Assembly (NCBI GenBank): GCA_964509765.1
Contig: CAZDYI010000040.1
Coordinates: 1-61,539, forward strand
Length of the DNA: 61,539 bases
Direction: 5' to 3'
Source of the DNA: CAZDYI01 sp964509765
Lineage (GTDB): Bacteria; Pseudomonadota; Gammaproteobacteria; Tethybacterales; Tethybacteraceae
The notes below the pieces were generated by a model that made no database searches, was not told the origin of the DNA, and was given only the letters and a program-made list of their open reading frames with translations. Positions 42,278 through 51,545 of the stretch are shown one piece after another. The position numbers were made by a program, and so were the translations under genes. Every line of letters starts with the position of its first letter. Position 1 is the stretch's first letter.

Positions 42278-43749
42278 CCGCGCTGCTCGCGTTCATCCTG
42301 ACGATCGTCATCGTCGTAGGGGTCCACGAGTACGGGCACTACGCCGCGGCCCGCCGCTGCGGGGTGAGGGTGCTGAAGTTCTCGATCGGCTTCGGCAGGC
42401 CGATCCTCAGGCACGTCGGACGCGACGGGACCGTCTGGCAGATCGGGTGGATCCCGCTCGGCGGATTCGTGCAGATGCTCAACAACGAGCAGATGGCGAG
42501 GGACCTCGGAATGCGCACGGAGGGCGAGCCGGCGCCGGCGGAGCCTGGGCCCGAGGCCGAGCAGGCGCCGGAGCCCGGCCCCGACGGCGCGGAGGAGGGC
42601 GACGGGCAGCGGGAAGGCCCCGGCGAGTTCTCCGGCATGACCTTCAGGGTCGAGGAGACGCTCGACGGAGTCTCCTACGGCAAGCGCGCGTTCGTGATCT
42701 TCGCCGGCCCGCTTGCGAACTTCGTCCTCGCCGCCGCGCTGTTCTTCGTGATCGCGCTCGTCGGCGAGTCGGGGATCAGGGCGCGGATCGGATCTGTCGT
42801 CCCGGGCAGCGAGGCGGAGCTGTCGGGCTTCGTAGCGGGCGAGGACATCGTCGCGGTCGACGGCAAGCAGGCCCTGCTTTGGTCGACGGTCCACGAGGAG
42901 CTGTTCACCGCCATCGGCGACCGCGACGTGACGGTCGCGACCGCGACGAGCACGGGAGTCGAGCGCGAGCGGTCCCTTCCGACCGGGGCCATGCCGGTGT
43001 CGGTCCTCGACGGCGGCGGGGGCGTGCTGCGCGGAGTCGGATTCGTCCCCGACTCCTCGTACATCACCCTCGAGCTCGAGCGGGTGACCGCGGGCAGCCC
43101 GGCGGACGCGGCGGGGCTCCGGGCCGGCGACTTCATCCTCGCCGCGGACGGCGACGTCGTCTACAGCTGGGAGGAGCTCGTCGGAGTGATCCGCCCCGCG
43201 CACGGGCGCGAGATCGAGCTTCTGTACGTCCGCGACGGAGAGGAGGGAGTCGCCTACGTCGTTCCCGACCGCATCGAGGAGGGCGGGGCGGTGTTCGGCA
43301 GGATCGGCGTGGTCCCGCTCGTCGACCGGCAGCTCCTCGGGGAGCTCCAGGCGACCGAGCGGCTCGGGCCGGTCGACGCCGCGCTCGCCGCGGTCGGAAG
43401 GACCTGGGCGGCCGTGGCGACCACGACGCGGATGCTCGGCCACCTCGTCTCGCGCGAGCTGTCGACCGACCACCTGTCGGGGCCGGTCGGGATCGCCGGC
43501 TTCGCTTCGGCCGCCGCGGCGCTCGGCGCGGTCACATTCATGAAGTTCATCGCCCACATCTCGATCAGCCTCGGGGTGATCAACCTAGCGCCGATACCGA
43601 TCCTCGACGGCGGGCACCTGCTCCGCTACCTGGTCGAGGTGATCATCAGGCGCCCGCTGCCGGATAGAATCCTCCGCGTCGCGGCTGCGTTCGGCGTCGC
43701 AGTCCTCATTGCCTTGATGGCGTTCGCGATCTACAACGACATCACATGA
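42274..43749 (+). CDS. rseP: site-2 intramembrane metalloprotease RseP
   Basis: Zinc protease in the inner membrane (491 aa) acting in the sigma-E envelope stress cascade. HEYGH (18-22) supplies two zinc ligands and NLAPIPILDGGHL the third. Two periplasmic PDZ domains lie in the middle (IGSVVPGSEAELSGFVAGEDI, LERVTAGSPADAAGLRAGDFI). An acidic, Pro-rich insertion at about 82-119 between the first helix pair and the rest is unusual. GTG start overlapping dxr. Confidence 0.94.
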   Translation: MTALLAFILTIVIVVGVHEYGHYAAARRCGVRVLKFSIGFGRPILRHVGRDGTVWQIGWIPLGGFVQMLNNEQMARDLGMRTEGEPAPAEPGPEAEQAPEPGPDGAEEGDGQREGPGEFSGMTFRVEETLDGVSYGKRAFVIFAGPLANFVLAAALFFVIALVGESGIRARIGSVVPGSEAELSGFVAGEDIVAVDGKQALLWSTVHEELFTAIGDRDVTVATATSTGVERERSLPTGAMPVSVLDGGGGVLRGVGFVPDSSYITLELERVTAGSPADAAGLRAGDFILAADGDVVYSWEELVGVIRPAHGREIELLYVRDGEEGVAYVVPDRIEEGGAVFGRIGVVPLVDRQLLGELQATERLGPVDAALAAVGRTWAAVATTTRMLGHLVSRELSTDHLSGPVGIAGFASAAAALGAVTFMKFIAHISISLGVINLAPIPILDGGHLLRYLVEVIIRRPLPDRILRVAAAFGVAVLIALMAFAIYNDIT

Positions 43750-46064
43750 GGCTCCGCTCCGCGGCCAGGGCCGCAGTTGCCTTTCTGGCCTCGGTTGCAC
43801 TTGCTGCCGGCCCGCTTCCCGCGATCGCCCAGGAGGGCGACTTCGCGGTCTCGCGGATCAGGCTCGAGGGCCTCGTGAACGTCGAGGACTCGACCGTGCT
43901 CGCCTTCGTCGGCTTCGAGCGCGGCGACACGGTCGACGACGAGGTGCTCGCCTCGACGGTCTCGCGGCTGTTCGAGACCGGCCTGTTCCGCGACATCGAG
44001 ATCCTCCGCGACGGCGACGAGGTCGTGATCAGCCTCGTCGAGAACCCGACCATCAGCTCGATCCGCTTCGACGGGATGTTCAACCTCGACGACGAGCGGG
44101 TCCTCGAGCTGCTCGACAGCCAGGACATCGCCCCGGGGCGGATCTTCAGGCGCGGGAACTCCGAGTACATCGAGCGGGTGATACTCGACTTCTACCGCCA
44201 GAACAGCCGGTTCCTCGCGTCCGTCGAGGTGATCACGGCGCCGGAGCCCGGCAACCAGGTCGGACTGGTCGTCGCGGTGTCCGAGGGCCCGCCGGCGGTG
44301 GTCACGGAGATCAACTTCCACGGCAACGAGGTGTTCTCGGACTCAGAGCTCAAGGACGCCTTCGAGATCAAGGAGACCGGGCTGATCAACTCGCTGTTCG
44401 ACAACGACGTGTTCACCCGCGAGGGCTTCGACGGCGACCTCGACCGGCTGCTGCGCCTGTACCTCAACGACGGCCACGTCCGCTTCGTCATCCTCAGCTC
44501 GGACGTGCGCGTCGACCCGGACGCGGGCGGCATCGTCATCGACATCTTCGTCTCCGAGGGCGCGCAGTACCGCTTCTCGGAGCCCGTGATCGACCTCGGC
44601 GACGCGGACATCACCATGGAGCAGGCGCGCGCCGCCGCGACATACGCCGCCGGCGAGCCGTTCTCGGACCGCGACGTCAACGGCTACCGGGACGCGCTGC
44701 GCAGGCTGATGCGCCAGGAGGGCCACGCCTTCGCGCAGGTCGATGCCGAGACCGTGATCAACGACGACACCCTCGAGGTCGAGGTCGACTACACGCTCAT
44801 CCCCGACGAGGTCGCAGAGGTCAACAGGATCAGGTTCGTCGGAAACAACCTGACCCGCGACATCGTCCTGAGGCGCCAGATGGAGCTCGTCGAGGGCGAG
44901 ACCTACGCGCTCGACAAGCTCGAGTACTCGCTCACCCGCCTGCGCCGCAGCGGCTACCTGCGCGAGGCGCGCGCGACCGAGCGCCGGGTCGGCGACGACA
45001 AGGTCGACGTCGACGTCGAGGTCCAGGAGGAGGGCTCGGGCAACTTCGTGATCGGCGCCGGATACTCGAGCAGCTCGGGGCTGTCGTTCAAGGTCGACTT
45101 CTCGCGCAACAACATCTTCGGCAGCGGCAACGACCTGCACCTGTCGCTCGGCTTCGAGGACGACGACCGCGAGCTCCTGTTCCGCCTCGAGGAGCCCGGC
45201 ATAACCGACTCGGGGATCAAGCGCGACTTCTCGCTGTTCTACAACTCCGAGCTCGCCGAGGGCAGCGGCGTGCCCGAGGACATCGACAACTACGGCACGG
45301 CGCTGACCTACACGGTCCCGATCGACCGCGAGTGGTCGTGGGACTTCGGCGGGGTGGTCGAGCTCAGCAGGATCGAGAACTCGGCCGGCCTGATCAACGC
45401 TCCGTCGGAGCCCTTCGACGACATGTCGCGGGAGTTCATCGAGCAGGTCGGGCCGCGCCAGCAGGCGATAAGGCTCGTCGCCGGCCTCGGCTACGACTCG
45501 CGCGACCGCGCCTTCGACACCACCGAGGGCGGGCGGTTCTCGGTGCGGACCGAGACCACCGTGCCGCCGTCGGACATCAAGTACTTCGTGACCAGCCTCA
45601 ACTCGGAGTACTTCCGCCCGCTCGACGAGCAGCGGCGCAACGTCCTCTACATGCGGCTGCAGGGCCGCTACGGCGACGACTACGGCGACGGGATCTTCCC
45701 GTACTACAAGCGCTTCCACATCTCGAGCGGCAACCTGCGCGGCTTCGACGCCGACAAGATAGGGCCGCAGGGCAACAACGTCTCGATCGGCGGGCAGATG
45801 ACGATGAACGCAAACGTCGAGGTCGAGCGCAAGGTGCGCCTGTTCGGGACCGAGGGCGTCCGGCTCGGGGCCTTCCTCGACACCGCCGGGCTCTGGCACG
45901 ACTTCGAGCACTTCAGCGACGAGACGGGCGACTTCCGCAGCTCCGCCGGTGTGTTGGTTAAAATCCGCACGCCGGTCTTCCCCATCGCCATCTCCTATGC
46001 CGTGCCCCTCCGCAAGCAGGACGGCGACGAGCTTGAGCAGTTCCAGTTCCGCATCGGCTTCTAG
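43746..46064 (+). CDS. bamA: outer membrane protein assembly factor BamA
   Basis: Core of the beta-barrel assembly machine (772 aa). A signal peptide ends at AIAQ, then five POTRA domains run to about 350 (FAVSRIRLEGLVNVEDSTVLAF, AVVTEINFHGNEVFSDSEL, VNRIRFVGNNLTRDIVLRR). The 16-strand barrel ends in FQFRIGF with the terminal Phe of outer-membrane proteins. The lid/L6 motif region (DADKIGPQGN after GNLRGF) corresponds to the conserved VRGF loop, here LRGF. Overlaps rseP by ATGA. Confidence 0.96.
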   Translation: MRLRSAARAAVAFLASVALAAGPLPAIAQEGDFAVSRIRLEGLVNVEDSTVLAFVGFERGDTVDDEVLASTVSRLFETGLFRDIEILRDGDEVVISLVENPTISSIRFDGMFNLDDERVLELLDSQDIAPGRIFRRGNSEYIERVILDFYRQNSRFLASVEVITAPEPGNQVGLVVAVSEGPPAVVTEINFHGNEVFSDSELKDAFEIKETGLINSLFDNDVFTREGFDGDLDRLLRLYLNDGHVRFVILSSDVRVDPDAGGIVIDIFVSEGAQYRFSEPVIDLGDADITMEQARAAATYAAGEPFSDRDVNGYRDALRRLMRQEGHAFAQVDAETVINDDTLEVEVDYTLIPDEVAEVNRIRFVGNNLTRDIVLRRQMELVEGETYALDKLEYSLTRLRRSGYLREARATERRVGDDKVDVDVEVQEEGSGNFVIGAGYSSSSGLSFKVDFSRNNIFGSGNDLHLSLGFEDDDRELLFRLEEPGITDSGIKRDFSLFYNSELAEGSGVPEDIDNYGTALTYTVPIDREWSWDFGGVVELSRIENSAGLINAPSEPFDDMSREFIEQVGPRQQAIRLVAGLGYDSRDRAFDTTEGGRFSVRTETTVPPSDIKYFVTSLNSEYFRPLDEQRRNVLYMRLQGRYGDDYGDGIFPYYKRFHISSGNLRGFDADKIGPQGNNVSIGGQMTMNANVEVERKVRLFGTEGVRLGAFLDTAGLWHDFEHFSDETGDFRSSAGVLVKIRTPVFPIAISYAVPLRKQDGDELEQFQFRIGF

Positions 46065-46068
46065 AACC

Positions 46069-46707
46069 TTGGCCCAGCACTTTTTCCCCGCGCCGCCACG
46101 GGCCCTGCTGCTGGCCCTTGCGCTTTCCCTTTCCGCGCCCGCGTTCGCGCAGGACGGCGGCGACGGGGAGGGCGACGGCGGCGAGGAGGCCGCGGAGCGG
46201 CCGGCCAACCCGGCGATCGAGAGCGGGGTGTCGTTCGTCAACATCAACAGGATCTTCAAGGAGTCGGCCTACATCCAGGGCGAGCTCGACGCGGTCAACG
46301 CCGAGTTCAGCGACCGCGAGGAGGAGCTGCGGGCGATGAACGACGAGCTGATCGAGGCCCGCGACGAGCACAGCCGCAACCGCCTGACGATGACCGCCGA
46401 GAGCATCAGCGCCGAGAACGAGCGGCTCAACGCGATGGAGCTCGAGATCAACCGCGAGGGCCGCAACCTCACCGAGGACAAGCGCCTGCGCTTCGACAGC
46501 GCCCAGCGCGACCTCGAGCGCCTGGTCCTCGAGACCATCCAGGAGGTCTCGGCCGGCCGGGAGAACTTCATCGTCTTCGACCTGTCGACCATCCTGTTCG
46601 CCGACAAGCGCCTCGAGATAACCGACGAGGTGATCGTGCGCCTCGACGAGGCCGCGGCGGCGATGGCGTCGGACTCCGGGTCGGACTCCGAATCGGAGCA
46701 GCAGTAG
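46069..46707 (+). CDS. skp: periplasmic chaperone Skp (OmpH)
   Basis: Chaperone for unfolded outer-membrane proteins, 212 aa with signal peptide. The TTG at 46069, 4 nt after bamA, gives a signal sequence (ALLLALALSLSAPAFAQ). The mature part has an acidic Gly/Asp/Glu segment, the OmpH start VSFVNINRIFKESAYIQ, and long tentacle helices to about 170. The C-terminus ends in a Ser/Asp/Glu tail. Both acidic tails are unusual for Skp. Confidence 0.9.
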   Translation: MAQHFFPAPPRALLLALALSLSAPAFAQDGGDGEGDGGEEAAERPANPAIESGVSFVNINRIFKESAYIQGELDAVNAEFSDREEELRAMNDELIEARDEHSRNRLTMTAESISAENERLNAMELEINREGRNLTEDKRLRFDSAQRDLERLVLETIQEVSAGRENFIVFDLSTILFADKRLEITDEVIVRLDEAAAAMASDSGSDSESEQQ

Positions 46708-46731
46708 GCGCCGGGAGTCCGGCTCGCGGCG

Positions 46732-47703
46732 TTGGCTGGAATCAGGTTGCCGGCGACGGTTGGCGAGCTGGTCCGCCGGCACGGCGGGACCGCCGAGGGC
46801 GACGGCCTTGACGGGCTGGTCATAAGCGGCGTCGCGACGCTCGCCGACGCGGGGCCCGGCGACATCTCGTTCTACTCCGACTCCGGCTACCGCGAGCAGC
46901 TCGAGGGGACCGCCGCCGGCGTCGTCGCGCTGCGCCGCGAGGACTCGAGCCTGCGCGACAGGCCCCGCATCGTCGTCGACGGGAGCCCGCGCGACTACGT
47001 CGCGGGGATAGTCGACGAGTGCTGCGAGGGCAGGTCCTGGCCGCGCGGCGCGGCGAAGGGGGCGCTGGTCGACGGCAACGCGAAGGTGGCAAAGACCGCG
47101 CACGTCGGACCCGGGGCGGTGGTCGCCGCGGGCGCCCGCGTCGGCCCGCGCACCGCGGTGCTCGCGCGGGCGGTGGTGACCGAGGGCTGCTCGGTCGGCG
47201 CGGACTGCATCCTCCACGAGGGCTGCGTGGTCGGCTCGGAGGGCTTCGGCTTCTACGGCAGCGGCAGCGGGAGGAGGCGCTTCAAGCACCAGGGCTCGGT
47301 TCGCGTCGGCGACCGGGTCGAGATCGGCGCGAACAGCTGCATCGACCGCGGCGTGCTCGGCGACACGGTGATCGGCTCGGGGACCAAGATCGACAACCTC
47401 GTCCAGGTCGGCCACAACGTGCGGCTGGGCGAGGACTGCGTGGTCTGCGGCGCGACCGCGATCGGCGGCAGCGCCGTGATCGGCGACCGCTGCGTCGTCG
47501 GCGGAGGCTCGAGGATACGCGACCACGCCAGGATCGCGAGCGACGTCTCGCTGATGGGCGGAACCAACGTCGTCTCGGACATCGAGGAGCCCGGCGGCGT
47601 CTACGGCAGCGTCGTCCCGCACATGCCGCGCAGGTCGCTGCTGATGATGTGGCGCCGCATGCTCAGGGCCGGCTCGGCCGGCGGGAGGGGCGGGGATGGC
47701 TGA
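46732..47703 (+). CDS. lpxD: UDP-3-O-(3-hydroxyacyl)glucosamine N-acyltransferase
   Basis: Third step of lipid A synthesis (323 aa). N-terminal uridine-binding domain (about 1-95), then left-handed beta-helix hexapeptide repeats (VAKTAHVGPGAVVAAGARVGP...). The catalytic His lies in DNLVQVGHNV, and the block SEGFGFYGSGSGRRRFKHQGSVRVGDRVEIGANSCIDRG is diagnostic. TTG start; overlaps fabZ by 8 nt. Confidence 0.95.
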   Translation: MAGIRLPATVGELVRRHGGTAEGDGLDGLVISGVATLADAGPGDISFYSDSGYREQLEGTAAGVVALRREDSSLRDRPRIVVDGSPRDYVAGIVDECCEGRSWPRGAAKGALVDGNAKVAKTAHVGPGAVVAAGARVGPRTAVLARAVVTEGCSVGADCILHEGCVVGSEGFGFYGSGSGRRRFKHQGSVRVGDRVEIGANSCIDRGVLGDTVIGSGTKIDNLVQVGHNVRLGEDCVVCGATAIGGSAVIGDRCVVGGGSRIRDHARIASDVSLMGGTNVVSDIEEPGGVYGSVVPHMPRRSLLMMWRRMLRAGSAGGRGGDG

Positions 47704-48142
47704 CGTGCCGATCGGCGCGGACGGGATCGAGCGCCTGCTTCCGCACCGCTACCCGCTGCTGCTCGTCGACCGCGTGCTCGAGTGGAAGAGCTTCGAGAGC
47801 ATCAGGGCGGTCAAGAACGTCACCGCAAACGAGCCCCACTTCCAGGGCCACTTCCCCGGCCACCCGATCATGCCGGGGGTGCTGGTGGTCGAGGCCATGG
47901 CCCAGGCGTGCGGGATACTGGTCGTCCTGAGCCTCGGCGGCGAGGAGGCCGCGGGCAGCAGGATGTACCTCGCGGGGATCACCAAGGCGCGCTTCAAGCG
48001 CCCGGTCGTGCCCGGCGACGCGCTCGAGCTCGACGTGAAAATGGGGCGGCGCCTGCGGAACATGTCGCGGGTCGAGGGCCGGGCGACCGTCGGAGGGGAT
48101 CTCGCCTGCAGCGCAGAGCTGCTGGTCGCGCTGGACGGATAG
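47696..48142 (+). CDS. fabZ: 3-hydroxyacyl-[acyl-carrier-protein] dehydratase FabZ
   Basis: Hot-dog dehydratase of fatty-acid elongation (148 aa). The catalytic pair is H52 and E66 in GHFPGHPIMPGVLVVEAMAQ. LLPHRYPLLLVDRV is the family N-terminus. It competes with lipid A synthesis for 3-hydroxyacyl-ACP, which explains its conserved place between lpxD and lpxA. Confidence 0.97.
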   Translation: MADVPIGADGIERLLPHRYPLLLVDRVLEWKSFESIRAVKNVTANEPHFQGHFPGHPIMPGVLVVEAMAQACGILVVLSLGGEEAAGSRMYLAGITKARFKRPVVPGDALELDVKMGRRLRNMSRVEGRATVGGDLACSAELLVALDG

Positions 48143-48940
48143 GTGGGTTCGGTCGACCCGAGCTCGAATGTCGGGCCGGAGGTTGAGCTCGCCGACGGAG
48201 TCGAGGTCGGGCCGAACTGCGTCATCGAGGGCCGGGTCCGGATCGGCGCGGGAACGAAGGTCGGGCCTTCCTGCCTGCTGCGCGGGCCGGCGACGGTCGG
48301 CAAGGGCAACGAGTTCCACGGCCACTGCGTCGTCGACGCCTCGCAGGACAAGAAGCGCGACGGCGCGGGGGGATCGATCGAGATCGGCGACGGAAACGCC
48401 GTGCGCGAGTTCGCCACGCTGCACCGCGCGACCGAGGAGGGCAAGGCTACCCGGATCGGCGACGGCAACCTGCTGATGGCCTACAGCCACGTCGCGCACG
48501 ACTGCGCCGTCGGCGACGGGACGGTGCTCGCGAACCTGGTGCAGCTCGGCGGCGAGGTGACCGTCGGCGACCGCGCGGTCCTCGGCGGCGGGGCCCTTGT
48601 GCACCAGCGCTGCAGGATCGGGACGCTCGCGATCGTCGGCGGCGGGACCGTCGTCCGCCAGGACGTCCCGCCGTACGCGAGCTACGCGCAGCTGCCGACC
48701 CAGGTCACGGTCTGGATCAACAAGGTCGGCCTCGAGCGCGCCGGGATGATCGGCGAGGTCGAGGCGATAACGGCGGCCTACCGCGCGGTCTACCGCGAGG
48801 GGCTGAGCCTCGGCGAGGCGACCGGGAAGATCCGGGAGATGGCCGGGGAGCACGCCTGCCTCGGGCCGCTCGCGGACTTCCTCGGCGGGATCGGAGCGAG
48901 CGGGCTTGTGCGCCCGCGCCGCGCCGCGCTGCGCAGCTGA
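48143..48940 (+). CDS. lpxA: UDP-N-acetylglucosamine acyltransferase
   Basis: First step of lipid A synthesis (265 aa), a hexapeptide-repeat beta-helix trimer. The catalytic His is H119 (SHVAHDC). RVGDNNxFRE-like text is seen as IEIGDGNAVREFATLHRAT, and the C-terminal helical domain starts near LERAGM. The GTG start immediately follows the fabZ stop. Confidence 0.96.
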   Translation: MGSVDPSSNVGPEVELADGVEVGPNCVIEGRVRIGAGTKVGPSCLLRGPATVGKGNEFHGHCVVDASQDKKRDGAGGSIEIGDGNAVREFATLHRATEEGKATRIGDGNLLMAYSHVAHDCAVGDGTVLANLVQLGGEVTVGDRAVLGGGALVHQRCRIGTLAIVGGGTVVRQDVPPYASYAQLPTQVTVWINKVGLERAGMIGEVEAITAAYRAVYREGLSLGEATGKIREMAGEHACLGPLADFLGGIGASGLVRPRRAALRS

Positions 48941-48951
48941 CCGGCGACAGG

Positions 48952-50067
48952 TTGAAGATCGCCCTTGTCTGCGGCGAGGCCTCGGGCGACGCCCTCGGGG
49001 CCGGGCTGGCAAGGGCGATTGCGGAGCGCAATCCCGACGCCGAGCTGATGGGGGTGACCGGCCCGAAGATGCGCGAGGCCGGAGTGCGGAGCTGGATGGA
49101 CTTCGCGACCTTTTCCGTGATGGGCTACCTCCAGGCGCTCTCCAGGATCGGAAGCCTGCTGCGCTCGCGCAGGGAGCTCCTGCTTAGGATCGGCGACGAG
49201 CGCCCCGACGTGTTCGTCGGCATAGACGCACCCGACCTCAACCTCGGGCTCGGACGCAGCGCGAAGATGCAGGGCGCAAGGCGCTACGTCCAGTACGTCT
49301 GCCCGTCGTTCTGGACCTGGCGCAAGGAGCGCGCGGAGTTCCTGTCGAGGCACTGCAACCTGGTGCTCAACCTGTTCCCGTTCGAGTCCGCTCACTGCGA
49401 GCAGGCCGGGATCACCCACAGGTTCGTCGGCCACAGGCTGGCGGACGAGATCCCTGCGGGAGGCGCAGGGCGCGAGGCGGCGCGCAGGGAACTCGGAATC
49501 GATGACGATGCGAAGGTTTTGGCCATGCTGCCCGGCTCGCGCGACAGCGAGATCCTTGGCCATGTCTTCCGGTTCGCCAAGGTGGCTAATCTGTGCCTCA
49601 TTCGCATGCCCGGGCTTGAGGTCCTCTGGGCTCCGAGCGAGGGATTGCGCGACTCGCTTCCGAAGGGGAAACCCTGGAAGGTGCATGCGGGGAAGGCGCG
49701 GACCGTTCTCGCCGCGGCCGACGCGGCGCTGGTGAAGTCGGGAACGATCACCCTCGAGGCTGCGCTGCTTGGCTGCCCGCAGATGATCGCCTACCACATG
49801 GGCGCGGTCGGGGGATGGCTCGCGAAGCGCAGGCTCGGCGACATCCATTCGCGCTTCTACGGCCTGCCGAACCTGCTCGCCGGAAGGAGGATAGCTCCGG
49901 AGTACATCCAGGACAGGGCCGTCCCGAACACGATGGCTCCCACGCTCGTGTCGATGCTTGAAGGCGAATGGGACGTCATGCGGGAAGACTACGACAAGAT
50001 ACGCGAGGCCCTCGGGACCGGGGCGGACGCAAGGGCCGCCGAGGCGGTCCTGGAGCTTGCTGGGTGA
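48952..50067 (+). CDS. lpxB: lipid-A-disaccharide synthase
   Basis: Glycosyltransferase joining UDP-diacyl-GlcN and lipid X (371 aa). ALVCGEASGDALGAGLARAI at the N-terminus, VGIDAPDLNLGL, the YVCPSFWTWRKER block (usual YVSPSVWAW), LLPGSR-like MLPGSRDSEI and SGTITLEAALLGCPQMIAY are family motifs. TTG start. Codon choice towards the 3' half is slightly less GC-biased than in its neighbours. Confidence 0.95.
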   Translation: MKIALVCGEASGDALGAGLARAIAERNPDAELMGVTGPKMREAGVRSWMDFATFSVMGYLQALSRIGSLLRSRRELLLRIGDERPDVFVGIDAPDLNLGLGRSAKMQGARRYVQYVCPSFWTWRKERAEFLSRHCNLVLNLFPFESAHCEQAGITHRFVGHRLADEIPAGGAGREAARRELGIDDDAKVLAMLPGSRDSEILGHVFRFAKVANLCLIRMPGLEVLWAPSEGLRDSLPKGKPWKVHAGKARTVLAAADAALVKSGTITLEAALLGCPQMIAYHMGAVGGWLAKRRLGDIHSRFYGLPNLLAGRRIAPEYIQDRAVPNTMAPTLVSMLEGEWDVMREDYDKIREALGTGADARAAEAVLELAG

Positions 50068-50669
50068 GCGGCGCAGAGGCGCGGTTCATTGTCGGGGTCG
50101 ACGAGGCCGGCCGCGGCCCGCTTGCGGGCCCTGTGACGGCGGGCGCGGTCCTGCTCGGGCCCGCGGTCATCGAGGGGCTGGCGGACTCCAAGGCGCTCAG
50201 CGAGGCGAGGCGGGCCGAGATGTCCGCGGTCGTGATCGAGGAGTGCATGGCGTACTGCGTCGCCGAGGCTACCGTCGAGGAGATCGAGGAGCTCAACATC
50301 CTCGAGGCGACGTTCACGGCGATGCAGCGCGCGGTGTCCGGGCTCGTGATCTGCCCCGACGAGGTGCTGGTCGACGGCAACAGGCTGCCCGAGCTGCCGT
50401 ACCCCGCGCAGGCTGTGGTCGGCGGCGACGCCAAGGTCCCGGAGATCATGGCGGCGTCGATCCTCGCCAAGCACGCGCGCGACGAGCGGATGGCCGAGCT
50501 CGACCGCCTCTACCCCGAGTACGGCTTCGCGCGGCACAAGGGCTACCCGACCAAGGCGCACCTCGCCGCGCTCGAGAAACTCGGGCCCTGCGAGGCCCAC
50601 CGCATGGGCTTCGCGCCGGTCAGGAAGGCGGCGGAGAAGGCCGCGGCCAAGGGGCCGCGGGAGGGCTAG
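50064..50669 (+). CDS. rnhB: ribonuclease HII
   Basis: Removes RNA from RNA-DNA hybrids and misinserted ribonucleotides (201 aa). Active-site D13 and E14 lie in VDEAGRGPLAGPV; ADSKAL, the Asp in VLVDGNRLP and AASILAKHARDERM complete the family pattern. GTG start overlapping lpxB. Its stop and the dapD stop share the same CTAG, so the two genes converge with zero spacing. Confidence 0.96.
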   Translation: MSGAEARFIVGVDEAGRGPLAGPVTAGAVLLGPAVIEGLADSKALSEARRAEMSAVVIEECMAYCVAEATVEEIEELNILEATFTAMQRAVSGLVICPDEVLVDGNRLPELPYPAQAVVGGDAKVPEIMAASILAKHARDERMAELDRLYPEYGFARHKGYPTKAHLAALEKLGPCEAHRMGFAPVRKAAEKAAAKGPREG

Positions 50670-51499
50670 GTCCGCAGCAGCTCGTTGATCGCGGTCTTCG
50701 AGCGCGTCCGCTCGTCGACGCGCTTGACGATCACCGCGCAGGCGAGCGAGTGGCTGCCGTCGGCGGCCGGCAGGGAGCCCGGGACGACGACCGACCCGGG
50801 CGGGACCGCGCCGTAGCTGACCTCGCCGCTCTCGCGGTCGTAGATCTTGGTGGACGCGCCGATGAACACCCCCATCGACACCACGCTGCCGCGGCCGACG
50901 ACGACGCCCTCGACCACCTCGGAGCGCGCGCCGATGAAGCAGTTGTCCTCGATGACCGTCGGGGCGGCCTGCAGCGGCTCGAGCACCCCGCCGATCCCGA
51001 CCCCGCCCGAGAGGTGGACGTCCGATCCGATTTGCGCGCACGAGCCGACGGTCGCCCAGGTGTCGACCATCGTCCCCTCGCCGACGTGGGCGCCGATGTT
51101 GACGAACGACGGCATCAGGACAACGCCCCTGGCGATGTGGGCCCCGCGCCGGACCGTCGCCGGCGGGACGACGCGGAAGCCCCCTTTCCTGAAGTCCTCC
51201 TCGCTTGCTCCGGCGAACTGCGGGCGGACCCGGTCGTAGTAGCGGGTCTCGCCGCCGTCGAGGACGGCGTCGCGCTCGATCCGGAACGACAGCAGGACCG
51301 CCATCTTCAGCCACTCGTTTACCTTCCAGCCGCCGTCGCCGGCGGGCTCGGCGACGCGCAGCTCGCCCGACTCCAGCTTGCCGAGCGCGCCGTCGACCGC
51401 TTCCCTCAGCCCCTCCGGGACGCTGTCGGGGGTGATGTCTGCGCGGTTCGGGAATGCGCCCTCGATCGCCGCGCGGATCGCGTCCGTGCCTTCTGCCAT
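50666..51499 (-). CDS. dapD: 2,3,4,5-tetrahydropyridine-2,6-dicarboxylate N-succinyltransferase
   Basis: Lysine/diaminopimelate pathway enzyme of the succinylase branch (277 aa), feeding LysA at 17131 and peptidoglycan. N-terminal helical domain, then hexapeptide beta-helix (GVVLMPSFVNIGAHVGEGTMVDTWATVGSCAQIG). FRIERDAVL and GGVGIGGVLEPLQA are DapD blocks. TACAAT is 10 nt before the ATG with no ribosome site. Divergent from ygfZ with 46 bp between starts. Confidence 0.96.
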   Translation of the reverse strand: MAEGTDAIRAAIEGAFPNRADITPDSVPEGLREAVDGALGKLESGELRVAEPAGDGGWKVNEWLKMAVLLSFRIERDAVLDGGETRYYDRVRPQFAGASEEDFRKGGFRVVPPATVRRGAHIARGVVLMPSFVNIGAHVGEGTMVDTWATVGSCAQIGSDVHLSGGVGIGGVLEPLQAAPTVIEDNCFIGARSEVVEGVVVGRGSVVSMGVFIGASTKIYDRESGEVSYGAVPPGSVVVPGSLPAADGSHSLACAVIVKRVDERTRSKTAINELLRT

Positions 51500-51509
51500 G
51501 GTGCCGGGG

Positions 51510-51536
51510 ATTGTATGCCCGCGCCCGTCCTAGAAT
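51510..51536. promoter_or_regulatory. divergent dapD/ygfZ promoters
   Basis: Two -10-like hexamers face apart in a 46-bp gap: TACAAT on the minus strand (plus 51510-51515), 10 nt from the dapD ATG, and TAGAAT on the plus strand (51531-51536), 9 nt from the ygfZ ATG. Neither gene has room for a normal ribosome-binding leader. Confidence 0.45.
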
Positions 51537-51545
51537 CCCGCGCTC

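Noticed and set aside
41089..43557. Minus-strand open frame of 822 codons opposite dxr and rseP
   Set aside because: Antisense shadow; both plus-strand genes show catalytic motifs.
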